A DNA stretch of 64,000 bases from Nocardia huaxiensis (GCF_013744875.1 NZ_CP059399.1:3658001-3722000), one strand, 5' to 3'; shown: positions 8,608 through 17,254, numbered from the stretch's first letter. Numbers and translations are program-made. The notes: a model not told the origin generated them from the sequence alone.

Positions 8608-8991
8608 ATGAGCATCATGTGGGCGCAGTGGGTGGTCGCCGTGGTTGTTGTCGCGGTGCGAATTCTGCTGGCGCCGGGGTGGATCACGATCATCGCGGTG
8701 TGGTTGGTCGTGCCGTTCCCCGTACTGCTCAGCCCGCTCGTGATCGCCGGGTATCTGGCTCCGCCCGGGATGGTGCCGTGGCTGGTGGCGGCGGATGTGC
8801 TGGTGATCCTCAGCGCTCTGACGGTGGTGGACGGTGACGACAATGACGCGATCATTCCGCTGGCGCGGCTCGTGGGCCGTGAACACGGGCCCGAGTCGTT
8901 GGTCGGGCCGGTGGGGACGTTCGGATTGCTGTGTCTGCTCGGGTATCTCGTCCTCGGCGGCGGGATGGTGATCGTGCTTGCTACTCGTTGA
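8608..8991 (+). CDS. small membrane protein of unknown function
   Basis: A 127-residue protein with four likely membrane segments (about 7-27, 29-50, 56-75 and 102-123) and a short acidic loop (DGDDNDAII, about 75-83). GGGAGGGGGAGCC just before the ATG is a strong ribosome binding site. The family is not recognised. Its last 11 bases overlap the end of the convergent exonuclease gene. Confidence 0.75.
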   Translation: MSIMWAQWVVAVVVVAVRILLAPGWITIIAVWLVVPFPVLLSPLVIAGYLAPPGMVPWLVAADVLVILSALTVVDGDDNDAIIPLARLVGREHGPESLVGPVGTFGLLCLLGYLVLGGGMVIVLATR

Positions 8992-10762
8992 GCGGCGGGT
9001 CCTGGGATTTCTCGGCGGCTGCTGCGGCTTCCGCGTGGGTGAGCCAGGCGAGCCAGGGGCCGGCGCCGAGGCGGGGTTCGGCGTAGCCGTGGGTGGTGCG
9101 GACTATGCGGGTGCCGGGTTGTTCCAGCCAGCGGGCGAGCAGGCCCGCTTCTTCCGGGAGGGCGCCGCGCAGTGGGGGATACGGGCTGTCCGCGATCGGA
9201 TCGTCGCCGGGCAGCGGATCGGGTGCCGGGTCGGTGGGAGCGGTCAGCCGCGCCGGGATGACCGTTTCGGCGGAGGCCACCAGGCGTTCGACGACCGGCA
9301 TAGGGGAGATGCCGCGGCGGGCGGTGCCGGCGGAGGCGAGGCGGGCGTGGCGGATAACCGCGAACTCCCAGCCACCGGCGCCGTCGGGGTGGGCAGCTAT
9401 CAGTTCGGGGATGGCGGCCAGCGCGGTGAGGCGCTGGGTGCGGCGGAGGGCTCGGAGCACCGGGACCATGCGGTCGCGCAGGCGGGCTGCGGCCTCGAAA
9501 TGCTCTGCGGTGGAGAGGGATTCGAGTTTCGAACGCATCGCGTGGAGGAGGGTGTCGCTGCGGCCGGAGAAGAGGGCGCGGACCGCCTCGGGCGCGGCGG
9601 AGTATTCCTTTATATATAGCGCGCTGTTTTCGGCGCTCGCGGGGCAACCGCCGACCACGGCGGGCGGGCAATCGTGGCGGCCGGTGCGGGGGATGCGGGT
9701 GGTGCAGGTGCGCAGGCCCGCGTGCTCGGCGACGGTGGCGGCGATGTCGAGGGCGTCGGCGCGGGAGGTGAAGGGGCCGAGGGCATCCCGGGTCGGGGTG
9801 CGGGAGACGGCGAAGCGGGGGAAGGGCTCGTCGGTGAGGGTGAGCCACCAGGCGCGTTGCGGGAACTTGGAGCGGCGGTTGTAGGGCGGGGTGTGGGCCA
9901 GCAGCAGGCGGAGTTCGCGGACGCCGGCCTCGAGGGCGTGCGCGCACTCGACGTGATCGACGCGGGTGGCCAGCTGGACCATCTCGCGCATGCGCGGGCG
10001 GGTGTCGGAACCGGTGAAGTAGTTGCGCACCCGGCGGCGGAGATTCACCGCGGTCCCTATATAGAGGACTTCATCGGAAGGACCCCGGAAGAGGTAGACG
10101 CCCGGGGTGTCCGGAAGGTTCGCGGCGAGAGTGCGTTTGGCGCGCTGGCGGCGCGTCACCTCCGGCAGGTAATCGACCAGCTCGGTGAGGCTGTGCACGC
10201 CCTGATTGCCGACCCGCGCGATCAGGGCGTGCAGCACGTCCACGGTGGCGCGGGCATCGTCGAGGGCGCGGTGCGTGGGCCGGGTCTCGGAACCCAGGAT
10301 CTGGGCGAGCATTTCGAGCTTCACCGTCGGCGCTTCGTCACGGCTGAGGACACGGCGGGCCAACTGCACCGTGCACACCACCTGGAAGGCCGGCCACGGC
10401 AGCGCGCAGCGGGCCGCGGCGGCGCGCAGGAAGCCGGTGTCGAAGCGGGCATTGTGGGCGACCAGCACCGCGCCGGCGGCGAACTCCAGGAAGCCGGGCA
10501 GCACGGACTCGATCGGCGGGGCGTCCATGACCATGGCGGTGGTGATGCCGGTGATGTGCACGATCTGCGGTGGAATCGCGCAACCGGGATTGACCAGGGT
10601 GGCGAACTCGCCGAGCACCTCGCCGCCGCGCACCTTCACCGCGCCGATCTCGGTGATGGCGTCGCCGTCGGGGCTGGTACCTGTGGTTTCCAGGTCCACG
10701 ACCACGAACGTCGTGTCGTAGAGCGGGGTTTCGAGCTCGTCGAAGGCCAACTGTTCGGACAC
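8981..10762 (-). CDS. DEDDh exonuclease / GIY-YIG fusion protein (Rv2191-like)
   Basis: A 593-residue two-domain nuclease from GTG 10762. The N-terminal part is a DnaQ-like 3'-5' exonuclease: VVVDLETTG supplies D and [11 protein letters not shown] the second D, and [12 protein letters not shown] the closing H and D. The middle part is a UvrC/Cho-type GIY-YIG domain (PGVYLF and [18 protein letters not shown]), followed by a UvrC-like region. This fusion is known in mycobacteria and probably works in DNA repair. GTG 10762 is preferred because the protein then begins SEQLAFDE, as I recall for the mycobacterial protein. The open frame continues to 10945, but that stretch is AT-rich and contains a CRP-type palindrome, so it looks non-coding. 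Confidence 0.88.
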   Translation of the reverse strand: MSEQLAFDELETPLYDTTFVVVDLETTGTSPDGDAITEIGAVKVRGGEVLGEFATLVNPGCAIPPQIVHITGITTAMVMDAPPIESVLPGFLEFAAGAVLVAHNARFDTGFLRAAAARCALPWPAFQVVCTVQLARRVLSRDEAPTVKLEMLAQILGSETRPTHRALDDARATVDVLHALIARVGNQGVHSLTELVDYLPEVTRRQRAKRTLAANLPDTPGVYLFRGPSDEVLYIGTAVNLRRRVRNYFTGSDTRPRMREMVQLATRVDHVECAHALEAGVRELRLLLAHTPPYNRRSKFPQRAWWLTLTDEPFPRFAVSRTPTRDALGPFTSRADALDIAATVAEHAGLRTCTTRIPRTGRHDCPPAVVGGCPASAENSALYIKEYSAAPEAVRALFSGRSDTLLHAMRSKLESLSTAEHFEAAARLRDRMVPVLRALRRTQRLTALAAIPELIAAHPDGAGGWEFAVIRHARLASAGTARRGISPMPVVERLVASAETVIPARLTAPTDPAPDPLPGDDPIADSPYPPLRGALPEEAGLLARWLEQPGTRIVRTTHGYAEPRLGAGPWLAWLTHAEAAAAAEKSQDPPLNE

Positions 10763-10927
10763 GGCCAGCAACTGTAGGCGCGGGGTCCGACAGGTCGGGC
10801 CGGAACGAATCGGCCCGTGACCGGGCGAATGCGCCGGAATACCACTGTGGAATATCGACCAGGGGATATGTCTGAATATCTCGTCGAGATTCTCGAGATG
10901 AAATCCCCGAATTGCGGAAATATGCTT

Positions 10928-10949
10928 CTTTGTGACCAGGGTCACAAAG
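10928..10949. promoter_or_regulatory. CRP/GlxR-type operator, perfect 22-base palindrome
   Basis: CTTTGTGACC at 10928-10937 and GGTCACAAAG at 10940-10949 are exact reverse complements around a 2-base centre. The core, TGTGA, six bases, TCACA at 10931-10946, equals the consensus of the cAMP receptor protein family (Crp of mycobacteria, GlxR of corynebacteria). It can serve either divergent gene; cell-wall hydrolase genes are known CRP targets in mycobacteria. Confidence 0.75.
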
Positions 10950-11063
10950 ATTCGAAAAGTGTATCAATTTTGGGAAAGGGGACGGTTGGTTCGCGTCCGC
11001 CTCCGGTGCGTGCTGTCCCGGGTCCGCGCGGTCGGGCGTGTCGCACTGGCGAGTCGGTCCGCC

Positions 11064-11130
11064 CCAGGTCGGGAGCCTCGACGCTGACCTGGTGTTATAG
11101 GGAATTCGTCCAGGTCGCGAGCGTCTCGAG
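11064..11130 (+). promoter_or_regulatory. candidate folded mRNA leader with alternative hairpins
   Basis: GACCTGG at 11086-11092 can pair with CCAGGTC upstream (11064-11070) or with a second CCAGGTC downstream (11110-11116). The downstream pairing is extended by GACGCT (11080-11085) with AGCGTC (11120-11125), giving 13 base pairs with a 3-base bulge. The two folds exclude each other. It lies about 240 bases before the peptidase start codon; function is unproven. Confidence 0.35.
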
Positions 11131-11292
11131 CACCTGATCTTTACCCGCCGGTAGCCGTCTGGATGCTCCGGACAAAACGCCGCTCGTTATTGTTTCGTGA
11201 TTGGTGTGACCTTTGTCGCACCGAAATGAGGGTGCGTAACACTTTTGGACTACCCGGGTCATCCCGCAGCTTTACAACCCACCGTTATGTCC

Positions 11293-11312
11293 TCGTAATC
11301 TTCCTGAGACCT
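11293..11312 (+). repeat. shared 20-base element, copy 1
   Basis: TCGTAATCTTCCTGAGACCT, 60 bases before the first NlpC/P60 start codon. It differs at three positions from the copy at 12102-12121 before the second NlpC/P60 gene. A shared regulator or transcription start is possible; the factor is not identified. Confidence 0.5.
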
Positions 11313-11372
11313 CGCGGAGTCCGACCCACCAAACCGGTGCGGCGTCGCGGGGCAGATTGGAAGTTCCTCACC

Positions 11373-11996
11373 ATGGCGACCACCACCGTCAAGCGACAGG
11401 TCCGGGGCATGCAGCGCAATGCCAAGCGCGCCGCCGCAGCCGGTGCCGTCGGCGCTGCCACGCTGAGCGCGCTGCTGCTGCCCGCTACCCCCGCGTCGGC
11501 CCAGCCGGTGACCATCCCCGGCGTCGGCACCTTCGATGTGCCCGACGCCATCCAGCTCCCCGCGGGCATCCCCGGTGTGCCGGAATCGATTCCGGTGCAG
11601 ATCCCCGCCCTCCCGGGCGTCGAGGTGCCGGGCGCGCCCGCCGCGCCGCAGCAGAGCGTGCATCAGATGGCGGTCGACGCCGCGCTGAGCAAGGTCGGCT
11701 CCCCGTACGTGTACGGCGCCGCCGGCCCGAACGCCTTCGACTGCTCCGGCCTCATGCAGTGGTCCTACGCCCAGGCCGGCGTGAGCATCCCGCGCACCAG
11801 CTACGACCAGCTCGCCTCCGGCACCCCGGTGTCGATGGACGACCTGCAGCCCGGCGACATCGTCTCGTTCTACGGCGGCAGCCACTCCGGCATGTACGTC
11901 GGCAACGGCGAGGTCGTGCACGCCTCCACCTCGGGTCAGCCGGTCAAGGTTGCCCCCATCTCGTCCATGCCGTTCGCGGGCGCACGGCGCGTCTGA
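11373..11996 (+). CDS. secreted NlpC/P60 peptidoglycan endopeptidase (RipB/RipD-like)
   Basis: A 207-residue secreted protein. The basic N-terminus and hydrophobic stretch (about 18-43, ending PATPASA) form a signal peptide. A Pro/Val-rich linker with repeated IPGV segments (46-90) precedes the NlpC/P60 domain (about 95-207). Catalytic residues visible are C124 in FDCSG, H171 in HSGMYVG and H183 in VVHAS. Such enzymes cut D-glutamyl-meso-DAP bonds in peptide stems and help daughter-cell separation. The ATG at 11373 starts exactly at the signal peptide; the open frame extends upstream through the leader but reads as non-coding there. It lies 156 bases before a larger paralogue with which it shares an upstream element. 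Confidence 0.93.
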   Translation: MATTTVKRQVRGMQRNAKRAAAAGAVGAATLSALLLPATPASAQPVTIPGVGTFDVPDAIQLPAGIPGVPESIPVQIPALPGVEVPGAPAAPQQSVHQMAVDAALSKVGSPYVYGAAGPNAFDCSGLMQWSYAQAGVSIPRTSYDQLASGTPVSMDDLQPGDIVSFYGGSHSGMYVGNGEVVHASTSGQPVKVAPISSMPFAGARRV

Positions 11997-12101
11997 GACT
12001 CGGCCGCGGGCGGCGCAACTGCGACAAACAGTTGCCTGACCTGCGCACGAAGCGGCGACCGTAATTGTTCCGTGGCCTACTGGACACAAGCGGTCGCCGT
12101 T

Positions 12102-12121
12102 TCGTAATCTTATCGAGACCT
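12102..12121 (+). repeat. shared 20-base element, copy 2
   Basis: TCGTAATCTTATCGAGACCT, 31 bases before the ATG of the RipC-like gene. It matches 17 of 20 bases of the copy at 11293-11312, in the same orientation. Confidence 0.5.
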
Positions 12122-12152
12122 TCTTTTCCGGCTTGGGGTAAGAGAACGGGAC

Positions 12153-13253
12153 ATGCCAAAGGTGGCAGCGCAGCGGAACGATCGAACACCGAAATACCGT
12201 GCACGGGGATATCGAAGTGCGCGCCTGGTGGGAGGCGCTCTGGCGATCGGGGTGGTCGTGCTCGGAGCATCCGGCACCGCCCCCGCGACAGCCGACCCGG
12301 TCGCCGCACCGGCCACCGCCGGGGAAGCGGTACAGCGGCTGGTCGACCTGTCGCGGGAGTCCGAACAGCTCAATCAGCAGGCGCTCGGCGCCCAGGCCGA
12401 TCTCGACACCAAGCTCGCGGCGCTGAAGACCGCCGATGACCAGGCCGCCGTCGCCGCCGCCGCGCTCGACGCGGCCAAGGCCGAGATCCGCAAGTATCAG
12501 CCGGCCATCGACCGGGCCGCCACCTCGGCCCTGCTCACCAGCCGCAGCAATCAGCTCAGCTCCCTGCTGGCCGCCGACTCACCGCAGCAGCTGCTCGATC
12601 AGATGTCCATCGTGGATCTGATGGGCGCGCGCACCAATCGGCAAGTGAGCCAATACAAGCAGGCCAGCGACGCGGCCGCGGCCGCCGAATCCGCCGCCCG
12701 CGCCGCCGCCGACGCCGCCCGCGCGGCCAGCACCGCCGCCGACGCGCTGCGCACCGACCTCGAAACGAAACGCGCCGCGCTGCAAGGCTCCATCGCCGGC
12801 GTGATCGCCGCCTGGGGTCAGCTCTCCGCGGGCGACCGCTCGGCCCTGGCCGGCACCCCCTTCCCGCCCGGCTTCGACCGCGACACCCTGCTGCGCGGCC
12901 TGGTCCCCGGCAGCGGCACCAGTGCGCTGGCGGCCGGGCTCACCCGCATCGGCGCTCCTTATGTCTGGGGCGCAACCGGTCCCGACCAGTTCGACTGCTC
13001 CGGCCTCGTGCAGTGGGCGTTCAAGCAGGTCGGCAAGAGCGTGCCGCGCACCAGCCAGCAGCAGGCGAGCTTCGGCACCCCGGTGGCCGAGAAGGACCTG
13101 CAGCCCGGCGATGTGGTCTTCTTCTACCCTGAGATCTCACACGTGGGCATCTACGCGGGCAATGGATTGATGTTGCACGCCTCCACATTCGGCGTCCCGG
13201 TCCAGGTCGCGCCGATGGGGTCCACACCATTCAATTCGGCGCGCCGGTTCTGA
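12153..13253 (+). CDS. ripC: RipC-like NlpC/P60 peptidoglycan endopeptidase with coiled-coil region
   Basis: A 366-residue secreted protein. Signal peptide about 22-48 (ending PATADP), a long Ala/Gln-rich coiled-coil region (about 55-215), then the NlpC/P60 domain (about 255-366). Catalytic residues are C282 (FDCSG), H330 (SHVGIYAG) and H342 (LHAS). This layout matches mycobacterial RipC (Rv2190c), whose coiled coil is thought to contact the FtsEX complex. The position next to the Rv2191-like gene and before pimB' is the same as in M. tuberculosis. The short copy in front may be a local duplication of the catalytic domain. A 24-base gap separates it from the HExxH protease gene. Confidence 0.92.
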   Translation: MPKVAAQRNDRTPKYRARGYRSARLVGGALAIGVVVLGASGTAPATADPVAAPATAGEAVQRLVDLSRESEQLNQQALGAQADLDTKLAALKTADDQAAVAAAALDAAKAEIRKYQPAIDRAATSALLTSRSNQLSSLLAADSPQQLLDQMSIVDLMGARTNRQVSQYKQASDAAAAAESAARAAADAARAASTAADALRTDLETKRAALQGSIAGVIAAWGQLSAGDRSALAGTPFPPGFDRDTLLRGLVPGSGTSALAAGLTRIGAPYVWGATGPDQFDCSGLVQWAFKQVGKSVPRTSQQQASFGTPVAEKDLQPGDVVFFYPEISHVGIYAGNGLMLHASTFGVPVQVAPMGSTPFNSARRF

Positions 13254-13277
13254 CCGGCTCCTGACCCGAGGGTGGCA

Positions 13278-14282
13278 ATGAGCGCACTGCGACAGGCTCG
13301 CGGCTGGTTGTCGGCCAAACGACGATTCCAGTTCGTCCTCACCTGTGTGATGGTCACCGGGCTCACCGCGGCCTGCGGGGCGCTGCTCATCATGCCGAAT
13401 TCGGTGCTGCCCAAGATCCGTGCGGTGGTGCCGGGGGACGCCGGGCTGGTGGCCACCGACCCGCAGGTGCCGCAGCTGCGGCGGATCATGGACTCCTACG
13501 GGAAAGTCGTGGCCGAACCGGTGCTCACCGGATCCGGGAAGGTCGGGGTGGTGCTCGGGCATCCGGCGCGGCGCAGCGAGATCGATGTACTGGCAAACGA
13601 ACTCATGGCGGCCACCGTCGCGGTGAGCGCGCTGTGGGGCAACGACTGGTCGCAGGCGCCGGTCGTGGTGGTCGCGTCCAGCCCGTCGGAATTCGCCGCG
13701 CTCACCCACGCCACCGGTGATGTGCCCGCCGAGGTCGCGGCGGCCACCGTCGCCGATCCGTTCCACCCGGGCACCCAACCCGAAGGGCAGCGGGTGGTTT
13801 TCGGTCCCGAAGCCGGAAAACGGCTGGGCGCGGACGGTTTGCGCACGGTGCTGCGGCACGAGCTCACCCATGTCGCCACGCGGGCGGTCACCGTCGACGG
13901 GTCACCGCAGTGGATGCTCGAGGGATTCGCCGAGTACACCGCGCATCGCAGCACCCGCAAGCCGATCGCCGAGATCGCGCCCACGCTCATCTCGCGCGCC
14001 CGCACCGGTGACCTGCCCGCCGATCTGCCGCCCGACGCACAGTACGAACCCGCCAGCGGGCAGGCCGCGCTCGCCTACGAACAGGGCTGGGCCGCCTGCG
14101 CTTTTATTGCCGCGCAGTTCGGCGACCCGGCGCTGGTGAACCTGTATCGCCGGCTCGCGACCGGGCCGAAGGACCAGGCCGCCGTCGACACGATCCTGCA
14201 GGACACGCTCGGCGTCTCCGGACCGGCCTTCCGCACCGACTGGCGGTCCTGGATCACCGCCCGCAGTCGCGAAGCCGCCTGA
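13278..14282 (+). CDS. membrane-anchored HExxH metalloprotease-like protein
   Basis: A 334-residue protein. The ATG at 13278 has GAGGG five bases upstream and is preferred over GTG 13272. One hydrophobic N-terminal segment (about 17-41) is a signal anchor. The zinc site HELTH is at 194-198, and a third ligand candidate lies in LEGFAEY (E215 or E219), the gluzincin arrangement of the peptidase MA-like clan. The rest fits an extracytoplasmic peptidase or a cell-wall-associated protein. It follows the RipC-like gene on the same strand, so a role in the envelope is likely. Substrate unknown. It occupies the Rv2189c position, but I cannot confirm orthology. Confidence 0.8.
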   Translation: MSALRQARGWLSAKRRFQFVLTCVMVTGLTAACGALLIMPNSVLPKIRAVVPGDAGLVATDPQVPQLRRIMDSYGKVVAEPVLTGSGKVGVVLGHPARRSEIDVLANELMAATVAVSALWGNDWSQAPVVVVASSPSEFAALTHATGDVPAEVAAATVADPFHPGTQPEGQRVVFGPEAGKRLGADGLRTVLRHELTHVATRAVTVDGSPQWMLEGFAEYTAHRSTRKPIAEIAPTLISRARTGDLPADLPPDAQYEPASGQAALAYEQGWAACAFIAAQFGDPALVNLYRRLATGPKDQAAVDTILQDTLGVSGPAFRTDWRSWITARSREAA

Positions 14283-14298
14283 CCCGCAGCGCAGGTCC

Positions 14299-15522
14299 TC
14301 ACACGGGCGCCTGCACGAGTCCCGCACCCACGTCGAGCGCGTCGCTGCCCGGCGCCAGGCCGCTCGAGGTGGTGGAGCCGATCACCTTCGCCTGCAACAG
14401 CACCGGATTGAGCGCCCCCTGCTGCGTCAGCTTCTCCGCCCACAGCGCCGCGATCCCGGCGACATGCGGTGTCGCCATGCTGGTGCCGCTTTTCGCGGTG
14501 GTGCCGCCACCGACCTTGGCGCTGGTGACATTCACGCCCGGAGCCGAAACCGTCGCACGCGTATTGGAGAACGACGCGACTTTCAGCCCGGCCGGGGTCT
14601 GACCGAGCGCTCCGACGGCGACGATGCCCGCCGACGCGGCCGGCGGCGCGACATTGATCGTGAACGGCGGATTGGCCGTGCGTTCGCTCTCATTGCCCGT
14701 CGCGGCGGCGATGAACATGGTCTGGGCCACGGCCGCGCGGGCCCCGAGCAGGTTCGAGAGCTGTTCGAACAGGCGGATATTCGCGCGATACTGCTCGAGC
14801 GCGATGGATGTGGCAGCGGGAATCCCGAATCCGTGAGTGTCGACCAATTCCTTGACCCAGCCCGGGAAGTCGATGCCCAGCGACATGGAGATGACGTGCG
14901 CCCCATTGTCGGCCGCCCACATCATCGCCTGGCACAGCACATCACTGCCGCCGCCCGCGGGACCGCCCAGCACCTTGCCGATCAGGGCCTTCTCCACCCC
15001 GTTCGCGACGCCGATGCGCAGGCCGTCGATGTCACGACCGAAGATGGTGCCCGCGCAATGGGTTCCGTGCCCATTGGTGTCCTTGGCGCTGCCCGTTCCG
15101 GTGAAATCGCGCTGCACCAGGTCGACGCCCTTGAACGCCGGATGGGTGGCGTCGATGCCGGTGTCCAGCACCGCCACCGTCACCCCCTTGCCGGTGAACG
15201 GCGAGTTCGGTGCGCCCACCGCGGTGACGCCCCAGGTGGCCGGACCGACCTCGGTCTCGAAACCTGGTGCGGCCTCCATCGGTTCGATGAGTTTCATCGG
15301 CATGGCGGGCGCGAAGGCCAGTACGGTCGCGTCGTTCACCATGGTGCCGAAACTGCGGCGATCCAGCCGCTCGTCGACTTCGACCCGAATGTTCGCGGCG
15401 GCCTCGGCCGCGTCGAACGGCAGTGCGCCGGGCCCGTCGAAGGGATCACGCGTCGCGCCCACCGCCGGTGCGCGCAGGATGATCGTCTTCTGATCGGCGG
15501 GGCCTGTGAATGGATCAGTCAT
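14299..15522 (-). CDS. subtilisin-type serine protease (S8)
   Basis: A 407-residue S8 peptidase. The catalytic triad is readable: D120 (VLDTGID), H152 (NGHGTHCAG) and S348 (SGTSMATPHVAG), with the oxyanion Asn in ATGNES. No signal peptide or membrane segment is seen, which is unusual for actinobacterial subtilases. The first 80-odd residues could be an inhibitor-like propeptide. It converges on the HExxH protease gene with a 16-base gap and is not part of the conserved mycobacterial order here. It may be cytoplasmic, or exported by a route without a recognisable signal. Confidence 0.93.
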   Translation of the reverse strand: MTDPFTGPADQKTIILRAPAVGATRDPFDGPGALPFDAAEAAANIRVEVDERLDRRSFGTMVNDATVLAFAPAMPMKLIEPMEAAPGFETEVGPATWGVTAVGAPNSPFTGKGVTVAVLDTGIDATHPAFKGVDLVQRDFTGTGSAKDTNGHGTHCAGTIFGRDIDGLRIGVANGVEKALIGKVLGGPAGGGSDVLCQAMMWAADNGAHVISMSLGIDFPGWVKELVDTHGFGIPAATSIALEQYRANIRLFEQLSNLLGARAAVAQTMFIAAATGNESERTANPPFTINVAPPAASAGIVAVGALGQTPAGLKVASFSNTRATVSAPGVNVTSAKVGGGTTAKSGTSMATPHVAGIAALWAEKLTQQGALNPVLLQAKVIGSTTSSGLAPGSDALDVGAGLVQAPV

Positions 15523-15675
15523 CGTTGCCTCCCTGGTCTGACTACTGAACCGATGACCTCCTCAGAGTCGGCCTTGCGCGCGGACCGGTCACGAGTACCG
15601 CGGTACCTGTGTCGACCCGCCTTCGCGCCGTGTACCTGCGCCGTTCATGCAGGAGACGGGCGACTGGGAACCTGC

Positions 15676-16113
15676 TCACGCATTCGATTCGGCGAGGACG
15701 CGGAACCGCTCCAGATCCCGGATCAGGTTGCGCCGCAACAGGCCGCCGAACACCAGCGCCACCAGCCGATCCACACCGGAGGGCTGGATGTGCACCCGCA
15801 GCCGCACCACGCAGCTGCCGGCCCCGGCCGGTTCGACGGTGCGGGAACCGGTGGCGCGCACGCCGCTGGTCGTACGCCAGCGGAAACTGCGGCCCGGCTC
15901 GACCGCCAGCACCTCGCCGTTATTGAGGTAGGTCCGCCCGGCGAAGCGGAGCACCTCGGCGGTGCGGGTGCCCGCCGTCACCGGTCCCGGCGGCTCCGGG
16001 GCCATGGTGTGCACGCCTCGCCGCCAGCGCGGGTCATTGCCGTAGTCGGCGAGCAGTGCCCACACCGCGGCGGCGGGACGGTCGATGCGCGTCTCCGCGA
16101 CCAGCTCCGTCAT
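15676..16113 (-). CDS. SRPBCC (polyketide cyclase/dehydrase-like) family protein
   Basis: A 145-residue START-like fold protein: N-terminal VAETRIDRPAAAVWALLADY, central WR/RWRTT strands, C-terminal helix RRNLIRDLERFRVLAE. Members bind hydrophobic ligands or carry out small cyclase or hydrolase steps. The ATG overlaps the stop of the SnoaL-like gene by 4 bases (ATGA), so both are co-translated. Both lie divergent from a TetR regulator. Ligand unknown. Confidence 0.85.
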   Translation of the reverse strand: MTELVAETRIDRPAAAVWALLADYGNDPRWRRGVHTMAPEPPGPVTAGTRTAEVLRFAGRTYLNNGEVLAVEPGRSFRWRTTSGVRATGSRTVEPAGAGSCVVRLRVHIQPSGVDRLVALVFGGLLRRNLIRDLERFRVLAESNA

Positions 16114-16502
16114 GGCCGGCCGCCGAGGGCCGCGAGCATGGCGGGGGTGTCGATGTAGGCGTCGTAGGCGGTGATCCGTCCATCATGGACCCGCCACACG
16201 TGCACCTCCGGGACATCGAAGGCGACACCCGCGGCGGTCGTCCCCACGGTGCGCCCGGTCTGCACCACCCGGTCGCCCGCGACGAACAGCCGTTCGCGAA
16301 TCACCTTGCTGTCGATATGTTTCAGCAGTGTCGTGAAGAATTCGGCCGCGCCCGCGTGTCCCCGGAAATGGCCGCCCCACGGCAGCTCGGTGGTCTGCCG
16401 GATCTGCACCTCCGGGCTGAAAAGTGTTGCGATGGCGGCCAAATCGTGGGTGTCGAAGGCGCGGTAGACGCGCTCGATCAGGTCGAGCTCGGGTTGAGAC
16501 AT
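16110..16502 (-). CDS. SnoaL/NTF2-like protein
   Basis: 130 residues from ATG 16502, with GAGGAG six bases upstream. NTF2-like fold signs: LIERVYRAFDTHDLAAIATLF at the N-terminus, WGGHFRGHAGAAEFF, then VHVWRVHDGRITAYDAYID at the end. Many such proteins are isomerases, cyclases or hydrolases, or have no known activity. It is the first gene of a two-gene unit with the SRPBCC gene and is divergent from the TetR gene (89-base gap), so TetR control is plausible. Confidence 0.85.
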   Translation of the reverse strand: MSQPELDLIERVYRAFDTHDLAAIATLFSPEVQIRQTTELPWGGHFRGHAGAAEFFTTLLKHIDSKVIRERLFVAGDRVVQTGRTVGTTAAGVAFDVPEVHVWRVHDGRITAYDAYIDTPAMLAALGGRP

Positions 16503-16591
16503 GGTCGGCTCCTCTGTTCCATTCCTGCCGATCGTCGCCAATAGTGCAGGTCGAATGCCATAGTCGGAGGAGTTACCGAGAGGAATCGGCC

Positions 16592-17209
16592 ATGGGATTC
16601 GGAAAACCCGGCCGCCCACGGGAAGACCGGCTGGCGCGGCAGCAGGAGATTTTCACCGCGGTCCGGCCGCTGCTGCTCCCGGGGCGCACCCGCGAACTGA
16701 CCATGACACAGGTGGCCAAACACGCGCACATGTCGGTGGGCGGGCTCTACCACTACTTCCCGAGCAAACGGGCGCTGGTGCTGTTCGGCATGGATCCGGC
16801 GAACCTGCAGCGGGTGTGCGCGGATTTCCGGCGCGAGCACGCGACGCTGGCACAGACCGATCCGCGTGCGCTGCTGACGGCCAGTCTGGACACCCTGGCC
16901 TGGGCCGCAATCCATTACGTGCAGCCCTCTGCGCTGGCAGCGGTCGAACTGGATGCCGGGACCTTCCGCGCCGCGCTCGAGGAGGTGCTGACCACCGAAT
17001 TGATCGGGCTGATGGAGACCGTCGCGCTGGCACATCCGGAGTTGACCACCGCGCAGGCCGAGGAGCTCCAGCTGTCCCTGCGCCGCGTGTGCACCCTGGC
17101 CTTCGTCGATCCGGCCATGACGCGATCCCAATTGCGGGATCAGTTGCAGGCCACCCTGGACGGAACGCTGTTGCATTCCGGTGGGGCGGCCGATCGCCGC
17201 GCCTCGTAG
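16592..17209 (+). CDS. TetR-family transcriptional regulator
   Basis: 205 residues from ATG 16592, with GAGAGGAA upstream. N-terminal HTH (about 18-65): the segment LTMTQVAKHAHMSVGGLYHY followed by FPSKRAL is the TetR signature. The C-terminal ligand domain is typical in length and not conserved. It is divergent from the SnoaL-like/SRPBCC pair and followed 45 bases later by pimB'. Likely autoregulator of the divergent pair; ligand unknown. Confidence 0.9.
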   Translation: MGFGKPGRPREDRLARQQEIFTAVRPLLLPGRTRELTMTQVAKHAHMSVGGLYHYFPSKRALVLFGMDPANLQRVCADFRREHATLAQTDPRALLTASLDTLAWAAIHYVQPSALAAVELDAGTFRAALEEVLTTELIGLMETVALAHPELTTAQAEELQLSLRRVCTLAFVDPAMTRSQLRDQLQATLDGTLLHSGGAADRRAS

Positions 17210-17254
17210 ACGCGTGCCGGGAGCGCCCGCAGCGGGTGCAGTAGGTTAAGGCAT

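Larger units (their letters stand above)
10763..11372. promoter_or_regulatory. long control region and leader of the NlpC/P60 genes
   Basis: About 610 bases without a convincing gene between the divergent exonuclease gene and the first NlpC/P60 gene. It holds a perfect CRP-type palindrome (10928-10949), a weaker CRP-type match (TGTGA, 6 bases, TCGCA at 11205-11220), a potential folded leader with alternative pairing (11064-11130), and a 20-base element repeated before the next peptidase gene (11293-11312). I looked for the conserved blocks of the c-di-AMP (ydaO) riboswitch common before such genes and did not find them. Confidence 0.6.

Noticed and set aside
9605..9622. AT-rich run resembling a promoter -10 (TTTATATATAG)
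   Set aside because: It lies inside the exonuclease coding sequence and encodes LYIKEY; no gene starts nearby.
10763..10945. Upstream extension of the exonuclease/GIY-YIG gene
   Set aside because: AT-rich, contains a perfect CRP palindrome, and the residues look non-coding; GTG 10762 gives the expected N-terminus.
10950..11372. c-di-AMP (ydaO/yuaA) riboswitch before the NlpC/P60 gene
   Set aside because: Common for such genes in actinobacteria, but I could not find the conserved sequence blocks; only generic competing stems are visible.
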